A stretch of 51,038 nt of DNA from Patescibacteria group bacterium (GTDB lineage Bacteria; Patescibacteriota; Minisyncoccia; GCA-002772825). The position numbers and the translations under genes were made by a program. The notes under the pieces are model-generated. The model searched no databases and was not told where the DNA came from. It saw only the letters and a program-made list of their open reading frames with translations. Within the stretch, counting starts at the first letter, position 1. The number at the start of each line of letters is the position of its first letter. Below, piece by piece: positions 14,785 through 22,662 of this stretch. The stretch lies in the NCBI GenBank assembly GCA_024654625.1, contig JANLHB010000034.1, positions 1-51,038 on the forward strand. Direction: 5' to 3'.

Positions 14785-16002
14785 TTATATAATCGACCAT
14801 TTTTTATTTTTCTCTTTAACTCTTAATTTAAGATCATTAAAAGCATTCATAAATGATATAAAAGCATCATAAGGAGTCTCATATGGATTAAAATACTTAT
14901 GCACGTCGCCATCTGAGAACCATTTAGTGCACATATAATAGAAGTGATCCGAGGTCTGCATCTTCCGCCAGTCATCGATAATATCCTTATCCATAGTTTT
15001 CAAAACATCAGGCTCAATATCGTAAAGCTTATTTAAGGCGTCATATTGCATCGGATTGGAAAGCCAAGCAGACAAATCACGCTCAATATCAGCCCAAGAG
15101 ATAAAGTGATGCACATCAAGCTCGGCAACATTATTAAATCTGCGCACCATCTCGCTCGGTGTGACGAAACTATTGTCAGGGTGCTTTAAAATCTCACCCG
15201 GCATAGCGCGGAGAAAATCAAATATACCGGTATCCTCCCATTGGTGCTCGCCAAAAGTCTCATAATCCATAAAAAGATTTACTACTTCGCCTCCGCCATT
15301 TACGGCAGAGACCCAGCTTGCAAATTTAGGGGCATCAAGAGGGTACTCGCTCCAATCCCGAGAAGAAAAACGAAAAGCGATATCATCCGAGAGCTTATAA
15401 TTCTTCAGAAAAAGTTTTATCCTTTCTGTACCAACCGGCTTATAAACAAAATTCGGACTGCGCCAATCAAGGATGTGGTCCGCCCCCTCCGCTAACACCC
15501 CCTCATAACCCATCTTCTCCAGCTCTTGGGCCAACTCATTGTTATAGATAAGTTCCGTGTTTCTAAAGACCCTAGGATCTTGGTAAAATAAGCGTCTTAC
15601 TTTATCCCTATGCAAAGCTACTTGTTTCCTAAATTCTTCTTTTGAACGAACGAAGGCCAGAGAATGATAGTATGTCTCGCTCAATATCTCTACCCTGCCT
15701 GTCATAGCGAGCTTCTGAAATGACTCAAGCACTTCAGGGTAAAATTCCTCCATTTGTTCTAATGCTATGCCTGAGATAGAATAGGTGATCTTAAATTCCG
15801 GGTGCTTCTCTAAGAGCTCCAACATAATCTTATTGGTTGGCAAATAACATTTATTGGCTACTTTCTCAAGAATTCGCCTATTGTTTAAGTCGCTTTCTGA
15901 ATCATCGTTAAAATAATTACTATCTTTACCAATATCAAAAACGCGATATTTCTTAATACGCCTAGGCTGGTGTACTTGAAAATATAAGCAGACGGCTGGC
16001 AT
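14785..16002 (-). CDS. glycoside hydrolase family 57 (alpha-amylase/glucanotransferase-like)
   Basis: A 405-residue enzyme acting on alpha-glucans. The five GH57 regions can be seen: HQPRR at 11-15, TGRVEIL at 101-107, FRNTEL with nucleophile E150, MDYETFGEH with acid/base D246, and a C-terminal helix with HHFISWADIERD. There is no signal peptide, so the substrate is probably intracellular glucan or maltodextrin. It sits between DUF5752 and a GT4 glucosyltransferase in the same operon. Whether it is hydrolase, branching enzyme or 4-alpha-glucanotransferase cannot be told from sequence. Confidence 0.88.
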   Translation of the reverse strand: MPAVCLYFQVHQPRRIKKYRVFDIGKDSNYFNDDSESDLNNRRILEKVANKCYLPTNKIMLELLEKHPEFKITYSISGIALEQMEEFYPEVLESFQKLAMTGRVEILSETYYHSLAFVRSKEEFRKQVALHRDKVRRLFYQDPRVFRNTELIYNNELAQELEKMGYEGVLAEGADHILDWRSPNFVYKPVGTERIKLFLKNYKLSDDIAFRFSSRDWSEYPLDAPKFASWVSAVNGGGEVVNLFMDYETFGEHQWEDTGIFDFLRAMPGEILKHPDNSFVTPSEMVRRFNNVAELDVHHFISWADIERDLSAWLSNPMQYDALNKLYDIEPDVLKTMDKDIIDDWRKMQTSDHFYYMCTKWFSDGDVHKYFNPYETPYDAFISFMNAFNDLKLRVKEKNKKWSII

Positions 16003-16019
16003 TATCTTAATACTTAAAC

Positions 16020-17267
16020 TTAAGCAACTCTCTCTTTATAATTATTAAAACTATTTAAAACTTTTTTATAAACATTGATACACTTATCTGCGCTTTTGTG
16101 CCAATTTATATTTTTAACCTCAGCGTGCCCATTTTCTGTAAGACACTGGCTGAGCGGTTCGTATTCCAAGACGGCGAGGATCTTATGCGCCATATCATCT
16201 ATATCCCAAAAATCAGCCTTAAGCGCGTGAGAAAGGACCTCGGAAGAGCCGGATTGCCTAGACACTAAAACGGGAGTCTTGTTCATCAAGGCTTCAAGCG
16301 GAGTGATACCAAACGGCTCTGACACAGAAGGGAGGATATAAAGATCGGCTAATTTAAAAATTTGATTCAGCTCGTCGCCTCGCAAGAAACCGGTAAATAA
16401 AATTTTGTCTGAGATGCCAAGATAAGCGGCGTCATTTAGAATCTGCGCTTCCATATCACCTGACCCCGAAACTATAAAAAGAACTTTTGGATTATAATCT
16501 AAAACTTTCTTTGCCACTCTTATAAAATAATCCGGACCTTTCTGAAGAGTAATTCTCCCTACAAAAAGCACTATCTTCGTGCCGTCTTCCTTAAGTCTCA
16601 TCAGATTTTCCGGAGGCAAAAGATGATGGTTAAACTCTCCTTCCTCCACTCCGTTATGAACGACATTTATCTTCTCCGGGTTGATGCCATAATGCCTAAC
16701 AATTATATCTTTAGTGAAGTTGCTTACCGCAATAATAGCGTCAGCTTCTTCCATTCCTCTTCTTTCTATCTCGTAGACTTCTTGATTTACACCTTTGCCG
16801 CCTGTCCTGTCAAACTCTGTCGCGTGAACATGAACGATAAGCGGCTTACCGCTAACTTTCTTAGCATGAATGCCAGCCGGAAATGAGAGCCAGTCATGAG
16901 CATGGATAACATCAAAATCATTATGCCTTGCAATGTCGGAAGCTTTAACGGCGTAACGGATTACCTCTTCCATAAGATTTCTACCATAAACCGAAGAATG
17001 CCCGCTTGAAAGATGCGCGCTGTATTCTGTAGAGGTTATGTATGGATATATTAGAGAATCAATCGCTCTAACCTTTATATTATAATCAATGTCGGCAAAA
17101 ACAAGCTTCAAGCGACTTTCAGAAACATCAACTCTCTTAGGAAGCACAAAAATTATCTCAAACGCGCGACTAGCCAAGGCCATTGAAAGCCCCTTGCATG
17201 CGACTCCCAATCCCCCGCTATTGTGCGGTGGGAACTCCCATCCAAACATAAGAATTTTTGTTGCCAT
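16020..17267 (-). CDS. glycosyltransferase family 4, glycogen-synthase-like
   Basis: A 415-residue GT-B enzyme. The N-terminus ILMFGWEFPPHNSGGLG is the nucleotide-sugar loop typical of GT4/GT5 glycogen synthases. HAHDW, HVHATEFDR, the central GRITLQKGPDYFI and the C-terminal SVSEPFGITPLEALMNKTPVLVS (E-x7-E motif) follow. It heads the GT4-GH57-DUF5752-GH15 operon and probably extends an alpha-glucan from UDP- or ADP-glucose. A trehalose or sucrose synthase-like role cannot be excluded. Confidence 0.85.
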   Translation of the reverse strand: MATKILMFGWEFPPHNSGGLGVACKGLSMALASRAFEIIFVLPKRVDVSESRLKLVFADIDYNIKVRAIDSLIYPYITSTEYSAHLSSGHSSVYGRNLMEEVIRYAVKASDIARHNDFDVIHAHDWLSFPAGIHAKKVSGKPLIVHVHATEFDRTGGKGVNQEVYEIERRGMEEADAIIAVSNFTKDIIVRHYGINPEKINVVHNGVEEGEFNHHLLPPENLMRLKEDGTKIVLFVGRITLQKGPDYFIRVAKKVLDYNPKVLFIVSGSGDMEAQILNDAAYLGISDKILFTGFLRGDELNQIFKLADLYILPSVSEPFGITPLEALMNKTPVLVSRQSGSSEVLSHALKADFWDIDDMAHKILAVLEYEPLSQCLTENGHAEVKNINWHKSADKCINVYKKVLNSFNNYKERVA

Positions 17268-17375
17268 TTAATATATCCTCGTCGGCAAGCGCGAGTTTAC
17301 TAAATTAATTATAACCTAAAAACAAAAGCAAGCAAAATAAAAAGTGAAAAAACTGCGTCTAATCAAAAATTCCTA

Positions 17376-17402
17376 TTGGTGGACATGTTATTATGATATA
17401 AT
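17376..17402 (+). promoter_or_regulatory. candidate lon promoter with extended -10
   Basis: TGATATAAT places TG before the TATAAT at 17397-17402; a weak TTGGTG lies at 17376-17381 (15-base spacer). Six bases separate the -10 box from the ATG, implying a leaderless transcript. Confidence 0.45.
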
Positions 17403-17408
17403 TATTAA

Positions 17409-19703
17409 ATGAATAAAAGCGGCCGTGAAATTTATCCCGCCGCGGTTTTGAGAAAAATCGCAATTCTTCCAGGAGAAAAAATATCCCTTATTCTTGAAGA
17501 AAAAGAGATGGTTGACGCCGTAAAAATCGCTTCCCAAGACGACCACTCTATTGTCTTTGCTTTCAAAAAAAACGGGGAAATGAGCCGCATTGCCACTAAA
17601 AGCCGTATTATTCAATTTTGGCACCTTTCTCCTTCCATTATCGGTATCGCCATTGAAGGATTGGAAAGAGTTGAACTTTTCCGCCTTTTTGAGGAAAAAG
17701 AAATTAAAAAAGCTGAGATTGAACCCATTAAAGTAAAAGTTGAAGAAACAACTGAGTTGGAAGCGCTTTCAAGAAGCGTTTTTGACCAATTAAAAAAACT
17801 GATTCAAATTGAAGGAATTATTCCGCTTTTAATCGTTTCCGAAATCCAGAAAGACCACATTCCGGCAGGCCGGATGAGCGACCTTATCGCCTCGGCAATA
17901 AGACTGGATTTTCCGGAAAAATTAGAGCTTCTGGAAACCACGGATGTCAAAAAACGGCTTGAAATTCTTAATGAAAAATTAGCAAAAGAATTAAATGTTG
18001 CCGAAACGGAACAAAAAATTCAACATGAAGTGGAAAAAAAAATGACCAAAGAACAAAGAGAATTTATTTTAAAGGAACAACTCCAAGCGATTCAGAAAGA
18101 ACTCGGAATAACCAAAGAAGAAGAGGAATACTCGGAACTTGAAAGAAAAATCAAAAAAGTAAAAATGTCAGAAACCGCGGAGAAGAAAGCCCTTAAAGAA
18201 TTAAGCCGGCTCAGGGCAATGTCGACTTTAAGCGCTGAAGCGCCATACATTCGCGCATATCTTGACTGGATGGCGGAGCTTCCATGGTCTCAAAAAAGCA
18301 AAACCGTTATTGATTTTAAAAAGGCAAAAAAAATTTTAGACGAAGATCATTACGGACTTTTAAAAACAAAAGAAAGAATCCTGGAATACCTGGCAGTCCA
18401 AAAACTGACGAAAGGCAAAGGACGAGGAACGATTATGTGCTTTGTCGGTCCTCCTGGGACCGGTAAAACTTCCGTTGGTAAATCAATCGCCCGTGCCCTC
18501 GGCCGAAAATTCGTCAGAATTTCCCTTGGTGGTATCCGCGATGAAGCCGAAATCCGCGGACACCGGCGAACTTATGTAGGAGCATTGCCAGGCAGGATTA
18601 TTCAGGGGATGAAAACCGCCGAAACGAAAAATCCGGTTTTTATGCTCGATGAAATAGACAAAATAGGTGCTGACTTCCGAGGCGACCCGGGAGCCGCCCT
18701 TTTAGAAGTTTTAGACCAGGAACAAAACTACGCTTTTTCCGATCATTATCTTGAAACGCCGTTTGACCTTTCGGAAGTTATTTTTATCACCACAGCCAAC
18801 ATACTTGATCCTGTTCCGCCAGCCCTGCGCGACAGGATGGAAATCATTGAATTTCCCGGTTACACTGACGAAGAAAAATTTCATATTGCCAAAAAATTTC
18901 TGCTCCCTCGCGCGCTTTCCTCATCCGGATTGGATGAAAAACGACTTTTGATAAATGACGAAGTTATTAAAAAAATCATCGGCAAATACACGCGTGAAGC
19001 CGGTGTGAGAAATCTTGAAAGGCAACTTTTAAAAATCGCCAGAAAAGCCGCCAAAAAAATCGCCGAAGGAACCGCCAAGGAAAAAATCTCCGTAAGAGAA
19101 ACCAATCTTTTTGATTACTTAGGACCCGAAGAATTTAAAATAACAATGAGTGAGGAAAAAGACGAAATCGGCGCGGCAACCGGCCTCGCATGGACTCCAG
19201 CTGGCGGAGAAATCATAATTATTGAAACCATTCTTATGCCTGGCAAAGGCAACCTGATTTTAACCGGGCAACTTGGCGAAATAATGCAGGAATCGGCAAA
19301 GGCCGCTTTATCTTACATCCGTTCAAAAAGCCACGAACTTAAATTTGAAAAAGATTTTTACCGCAAAAACGACATCCATATTCATGTTCCTTCCGGTGCC
19401 ATCCCAAAAGACGGGCCGTCTGCCGGCATCGCCATCGCCGCCGCCCTGGCTTCGACGCTGACAAAAAGAAAAGTAAAAAAAGAAATCGCTTTAACCGGCG
19501 AAATAACACTTTCGGGGAAGATTTTGGAAATCGGCGGGATAAAAGAAAAAGCGCTTGCCGCCCACAGGGCAGGTGTCAAAACAATGATTCTGCCGAAAGA
19601 AAATGAAAAGAATTTAGCCGACATTCCCGATGAAGCGAGACGAGAACTTAAATTCAAATTCGTCAAACATATGGACGAAGTCTTAAAAATTATTCTGAAA
19701 TAA
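17409..19703 (+). CDS. lon: ATP-dependent protease Lon (LonA)
   Basis: Cytoplasmic AAA+ protease that degrades misfolded and regulatory proteins. The order is Lon substrate-binding domain (1-200), a coiled stretch, AAA+ module with Walker A GPPGTGKT at 347-354, VFMLDEIDKIG, and the protease domain with catalytic S671 in KDGPSAG and K714 in GGIKEK. At 764 residues it is full length. Its Ile and Arg codons (ATT/ATC, CGC/CGG) differ from the ATA/AGA-rich genes nearby, which suggests acquisition from another lineage or different expression. It is followed by a long palindromic terminator. Confidence 0.96.
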   Translation: MNKSGREIYPAAVLRKIAILPGEKISLILEEKEMVDAVKIASQDDHSIVFAFKKNGEMSRIATKSRIIQFWHLSPSIIGIAIEGLERVELFRLFEEKEIKKAEIEPIKVKVEETTELEALSRSVFDQLKKLIQIEGIIPLLIVSEIQKDHIPAGRMSDLIASAIRLDFPEKLELLETTDVKKRLEILNEKLAKELNVAETEQKIQHEVEKKMTKEQREFILKEQLQAIQKELGITKEEEEYSELERKIKKVKMSETAEKKALKELSRLRAMSTLSAEAPYIRAYLDWMAELPWSQKSKTVIDFKKAKKILDEDHYGLLKTKERILEYLAVQKLTKGKGRGTIMCFVGPPGTGKTSVGKSIARALGRKFVRISLGGIRDEAEIRGHRRTYVGALPGRIIQGMKTAETKNPVFMLDEIDKIGADFRGDPGAALLEVLDQEQNYAFSDHYLETPFDLSEVIFITTANILDPVPPALRDRMEIIEFPGYTDEEKFHIAKKFLLPRALSSSGLDEKRLLINDEVIKKIIGKYTREAGVRNLERQLLKIARKAAKKIAEGTAKEKISVRETNLFDYLGPEEFKITMSEEKDEIGAATGLAWTPAGGEIIIIETILMPGKGNLILTGQLGEIMQESAKAALSYIRSKSHELKFEKDFYRKNDIHIHVPSGAIPKDGPSAGIAIAAALASTLTKRKVKKEIALTGEITLSGKILEIGGIKEKALAAHRAGVKTMILPKENEKNLADIPDEARRELKFKFVKHMDEVLKIILK

Positions 19704-19707
19704 CGAC

Positions 19708-19757
19708 ACACCACCAACATAAAAACAGCCGTATGGCTGTTTTTATGTTGGTGGTGT
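19708..19757 (+). terminator. 50-bp palindromic terminator after lon
   Basis: Arms of 23 bases at 19708-19730 and 19735-19757, perfectly complementary with loop GTAT. The inner part AAAACAGCC..GGCTGTTTTT is terminator-like. The outer extension ACACCACCAACAT is unusual, as terminators need no such long stem. Confidence 0.75.
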
Positions 19758-19826
19758 ATTCTAAACTTTGCGCGAACTTTTTTTGAACGAAACTGACCGC
19801 CTCCGCTTCGCTCCGGCGGAACGCTC

Positions 19827-19871
19827 GGGCGCGGCGGAATTCCCCCCTTAAACCCCCCTTCCGCCGCGCCC
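19827..19871. repeat. G+C-rich inverted repeat
   Basis: GGGCGCGGCGGAA (19827-19839) pairs with TTCCGCCGCGCCC (19859-19871). The whole stretch 19790-19890 is much richer in G+C than the genome around it and codes for nothing recognisable. It separates lon from the minus-strand operon. Confidence 0.6.
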
Positions 19872-19906
19872 TCGCGGGAAGCCCAAAATTTTTTCGCCGC
19901 CAGTCA

Positions 19907-20494
19907 TTACAATACAGGTTTAGGGACAAGCCGCCTTCTGAAAAAACAAAACAGAAAAAGTGCGATATTGGCAGATGTTATCGCGGCAAGATAAGTCACA
20001 GTTAATAAATTGTATTCTTTTAATGCCAATATCGCAAAAATATTTGATACTGAAAATAAAATCCAAGAAACCAAAGTTTCGCTCCACGGCTCTTGATATG
20101 ATTTTCTGAAACTTGGAACATAACCGATTACATCAATCGCCGAAACCATTATTACAGAAATAAGTGGTTTATCTAATTGCCACCAAACTACAATCGCGGA
20201 TAGAGCGGCAATCAAAATAGCCGTGTCGCTTTTGGTAATATTTTTTGTTCCGTATTTTAACGAAAAAAGAAAAACTGCAATAACAAAAAGTGTGCCAACT
20301 GTTAAATTTAACGCACCCCAGCCACCTCCTCCATACCAAATTCCAAAAACTGCCGTCCCTTGAGTAATTGCCCAAATAAGCCAAGTATAAGCATGGGGTT
20401 TTGTTTTTAACGAGAAAGTATCTTTTAGATATGGGAAGAAAGCTACAATTCCGATGAGCGTGGCGATTATTGTAAGAATAATTTTTATATCCAT
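19907..20494 (-). CDS. multi-pass membrane protein, PQ-loop/SWEET-like
   Basis: A 195-residue protein with about seven hydrophobic helices. The segment FPYLKDTFSLKTKPHAYTWLIWAI is similar to the first half of PQ-loop proteins, and IGYVPSFRKSYQEPWSETLVSWIL near 128-150 looks like a second copy, so this may be a two-repeat transporter-like protein. Substrate and function are unknown. It is the last gene of a three-gene operon with the DHFR-like and XRE genes, with 2-base gaps. Confidence 0.6.
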   Translation of the reverse strand: MDIKIILTIIATLIGIVAFFPYLKDTFSLKTKPHAYTWLIWAITQGTAVFGIWYGGGGWGALNLTVGTLFVIAVFLFSLKYGTKNITKSDTAILIAALSAIVVWWQLDKPLISVIMVSAIDVIGYVPSFRKSYQEPWSETLVSWILFSVSNIFAILALKEYNLLTVTYLAAITSANIALFLFCFFRRRLVPKPVL

Positions 20495-20496
20495 AA

Positions 20497-21009
20497 CTAT
20501 TTCAAAACTTCATAATGAAGCTGTATCTCATTATCACTTATTTGCTTTTGCCCGACTAATTTTAGGTTCCGCTCAAAATTTTTATCTCTGAAAAGTGGGA
20601 TACCTTGACTTAAAATTATCGGCTCAATATCGATAAAAATTTCATCAACCAAATTTTCTTCAACAAAAGAAGCGTTAAGCATGCTACCACCTGCGACAAC
20701 AACTCGCTCAAAATCGCTCAAAAGTTTTAACGCTTCTTTTGGCGAATGAGCGACTAAATGATTTTGTACTAAAGTTTGGAAATCCTCTTGAGCGACGACG
20801 ACAAGTTTTACATCTTTGAATTCCGCAAATTCTGGCTGTTTCGTAAGTATGCCATAAGTACGATGACCAACAACAAGATTACCGGCGGTTCGCACAGCCA
20901 AACTATAATTGTCCCACTCCTCTTTTGAAATCCATCTTGTGTCGTCGTCGCTCTTAGCGATCATGCCGTTCAAACTTATCGCCATGTATAAAATGATTTT
21001 TTGTTTCAT
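20497..21009 (-). CDS. dihydrofolate reductase-like / RibD C-terminal domain protein
   Basis: A 170-residue NADPH-type reductase fold: KIILYMAISLNGMIAK at the start, GNLVVGHRTYGIL, VVVAGGSMLNASF (the GG.....F cofactor loop) and FIDIEPIILSQGIPLF. This is the RibD_C/DHFR superfamily pattern found in many stand-alone proteins. A true folate reductase role is unproven and other pterin or flavin-related substrates are possible. It forms an operon with the XRE and PQ-loop-like genes. Confidence 0.8.
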   Translation of the reverse strand: MKQKIILYMAISLNGMIAKSDDDTRWISKEEWDNYSLAVRTAGNLVVGHRTYGILTKQPEFAEFKDVKLVVVAQEDFQTLVQNHLVAHSPKEALKLLSDFERVVVAGGSMLNASFVEENLVDEIFIDIEPIILSQGIPLFRDKNFERNLKLVGQKQISDNEIQLHYEVLK

Positions 21010-21011
21010 AA

Positions 21012-21245
21012 TTATTTCAATAACTCATCAACCGAAACACCAAGCGCATTTGCCAATTTTTCTAAAACAATCAAGGTGATGTTTTTCTTGCCGCTTTCAA
21101 TCGCACTCATATAACTTCTATCCATATCAATCGCTTGGCAAATGTCGCCTTGCGACATACGCTTTTTTAGGATTAAAGGGGTCAGGTACCTTTTTGGTCC
21201 ACTTCTTGCCGAACCGACGACGATTGTCGGTTTTGCGCTGCCCAT
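21012..21245 (-). CDS. XRE-family DNA-binding protein with a replaced N-terminus
   Basis: A 77-residue helix-turn-helix protein. Residues 30-77 match the family (MSQGDICQAIDMDRSYMSAIE, then VLEKLANALGVSVDELL). The usual first helix is missing; residues 1-28 (including SARSGPKRYLTP) look foreign and are coded by DNA holding the motif GGTACCTGACCCC, which I associate with short transposase-linked repeats. The HTH itself is intact, so DNA binding may survive, but helix 1 packing is doubtful. It leads the operon with the DHFR-like gene, which it may regulate. Confidence 0.65.
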   Translation of the reverse strand: MGSAKPTIVVGSARSGPKRYLTPLILKKRMSQGDICQAIDMDRSYMSAIESGKKNITLIVLEKLANALGVSVDELLK

Positions 21246-21340
21246 TACACTATCCCCACAATATCATCTATTGCGATATGTTTCTAGGAGGTTACGTAAG
21301 TGAGACTTATGTAGTGAATTTTCTCAATAATACCAAAGAT

Positions 21341-21580
21341 TCATATTAAATGTTTTTTTGTAAAAGCATAACCTGAGCTTGACTTAAGATATTTTTCAAA
21401 TTCATACGCTCGAACTTTTTCCGTAAATGCTGAATACCAAACTATTTTATATGGTCGTTTCGTGCTTGAGTAGCGAGCACTGCCATTGTTATGTTCACCT
21501 AGACGACGTTTTAAATCTTCGGTAACACCAATATATCGACTGGCATCTTTCTCGCTTTGTAAAATATAAACATAATACAT
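21341..21580 (-). CDS. GIY-YIG domain endonuclease
   Basis: A 79-residue protein covering one GIY-YIG domain: YYVYILQS, RYIGVTEDLKRRLGEHN with the catalytic Arg, WYSAF, and the family's Glu in AYEFEKYLKS. It belongs to the small UvrC-N-like/YhbQ group common in bacteria. Such proteins may act in DNA repair or as remnants of mobile DNA; the role here is unknown. Confidence 0.85.
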   Translation of the reverse strand: MYYVYILQSEKDASRYIGVTEDLKRRLGEHNNGSARYSSTKRPYKIVWYSAFTEKVRAYEFEKYLKSSSGYAFTKKHLI

Positions 21581-21700
21581 AATCCCACTTCACCAAGGTT
21601 CCGCGGGACACCACTTCGCCTTGTTTGCTATTTACATTTTATCTGAACTTCAACATTTGTGCTAGCACCGCGTAGCTCTCGAGTATACGAGAGAGCGAAG

Positions 21701-21774
21701 TGGTGGACCTATGGAGAATCGAACTCCAACCTCATCCATGCCATGGATGTATTCTACCACTGAACTATAGGCCC
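21701..21774 (-). tRNA. tRNA-Ala (GGC)
   Basis: Minus-strand acceptor GGGCCTA pairs with TAGGTCC through the G3-U70 wobble that marks tRNA-Ala. The anticodon stem CATCC/GGATG holds loop ATGGCAT, anticodon GGC. The T-arm is TGGAG TTCGATT CTCCA. CCA is encoded at 21701-21703. Confidence 0.95.
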
Positions 21775-21785
21775 GGTCTTTCATA

Positions 21786-21857
21786 TCCCCTCGAAAGGAA
21801 TCGAACCTCCATCTCTCCCTTAGGACGGGATTGCTCTATCCATTGAGCTACGAGGGG
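21786..21857 (-). tRNA. tRNA-Arg (CCT)
   Basis: Minus-strand acceptor CCCCTCG pairs with CGAGGGG; D-arm GCTC...GAGC; anticodon loop GTCCTAA gives CCT; T-arm GGAGG TTCGATT CCTTT uses two G-U pairs. CCA is not encoded. Confidence 0.93.
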
Positions 21858-21862
21858 ATGTA

Positions 21863-21894
21863 TTCAATGCCCCGACTTAAGCCGGGGCATTGAA
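21863..21894. repeat. hairpin between glutaredoxin and tRNA-Arg genes
   Basis: TTCAATGCCCCG (21863-21874) pairs exactly with CGGGGCATTGAA (21883-21894). No T-run follows on the minus strand, so it may be an RNA processing or 3' end structure rather than a terminator. Confidence 0.6.
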
Positions 21895-21912
21895 ACTAAT
21901 ACTCTATTTCTA

Positions 21913-22164
21913 TTATTTTATTCCCAATTTATCAGAAAGGAGAGCTTGGTCAAATCCGATAACATACTCTGGATCTTTCCCCTCTTCGGAGATCTCTATC
22001 ACCGGCACGCTCATCTGATTAGTCTTCTTCACCACCTCATCACGAGCGGCTGAATCAACGGACAAATCTACATCTGTATACTCTACCCCTTTATCATCAA
22101 AAAAATCTTTAGTCATCTTGCAATACATACAAGTTGGCGTTGAATAAATTTTTACTTTTTTCAT
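21913..22164 (-). CDS. glutaredoxin-like protein
   Basis: An 83-residue thioredoxin-fold protein with the redox motif CMYC at 12-15, the cis-Pro segment SVPVIEI at 52-58, and a closing GFD...L helix. Glutaredoxin or NrdH-redoxin type; it reduces disulfides in partner proteins. No ribonucleotide reductase lies nearby to tell which. It is transcribed alone, toward the tRNA genes. Confidence 0.85.
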   Translation of the reverse strand: MKKVKIYSTPTCMYCKMTKDFFDDKGVEYTDVDLSVDSAARDEVVKKTNQMSVPVIEISEEGKDPEYVIGFDQALLSDKLGIK

Positions 22165-22232
22165 GATTATCGCGCTAAAAGCGTGTTAAATTAATAATAT
22201 CCTTATTATACCCAAATACCTCTTAAATTCAA

Positions 22233-22276
22233 CCACGTCGCTCGCGCCTGCCTACCGGCAGGCAGGAGCGACGTGG
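22233..22276. repeat. palindrome with CCTGCC..GGCAGG core
   Basis: Outer arms CCACGTCGCTC (22233-22243) and GAGCGACGTGG (22266-22276) enclose a core with CCTGCC, TACC and GGCAGGCAGG. A related core is inside hyhB at 31627-31646, where it is translated. It lies in the intergenic gap upstream of hypC. Confidence 0.65.
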
Positions 22277-22298
22277 TCAACCTCTTTATATTGGCGCT

Positions 22299-22362
22299 AA
22301 AAATCAAAATGAGTTAAAATAAAATCATAAGTTTTGAATAATAATTTTCCATTTTGATTTTT
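22299..22362 (+). promoter_or_regulatory. inverted repeat in the hypC upstream region
   Basis: AAAAATCAAAATG (22299-22311) and its exact complement CATTTTGATTTTT (22350-22362) surround a 38-base A+T-rich loop, ending 18 bases before the hypC ATG. It could be an operator or an RNA hairpin that controls the maturation genes. Confidence 0.4.
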
Positions 22363-22380
22363 AAATTTTAATCTTTTATT

Positions 22381-22653
22381 ATGTGCCTTGCCACGCCAAG
22401 TAAAGTTATAAAGATAGATGGAGAGTGGGTAGAAGTAGAGTCCATGGACCACACCCACCGAGCCAATATCAGCCTCCTTAGAAACAAAGGGGTTAATTTG
22501 GGCGACTATCTTCTAATCCACGGTGACCTGGCTATCCAGAAGCTACCTGAAGATGAAGCGCTGAAAATCCTTGAGATGATAAAGACAATGCCTTCTCACG
22601 AGCATGAAGATTCTCACACACACGAACATGAACATATTTGCAACTGCGAATAA
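22381..22653 (+). CDS. hypC: HypC/HupF hydrogenase maturation chaperone with His/Cys-rich tail
   Basis: HypC carries iron with its CO and CN ligands and delivers it, with HypD, to the [NiFe] large subunit. Residues 1-70 match the family: N-terminal MCL with essential Cys2, a small beta barrel, and GDYLLIH with His47 at the conserved place. The usual PG after MCL.. is PS. The tail (residues 71-90) is unusual: six His in alternation with acidic residues, then CNC, a likely metal-binding extension like those more often seen in HypB. It is followed after 9 bases by the HypC-HydE fusion, so the two HypC domains are co-transcribed. Confidence 0.9.
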   Translation: MCLATPSKVIKIDGEWVEVESMDHTHRANISLLRNKGVNLGDYLLIHGDLAIQKLPEDEALKILEMIKTMPSHEHEDSHTHEHEHICNCE

Positions 22654-22662
22654 CTAATTAAA

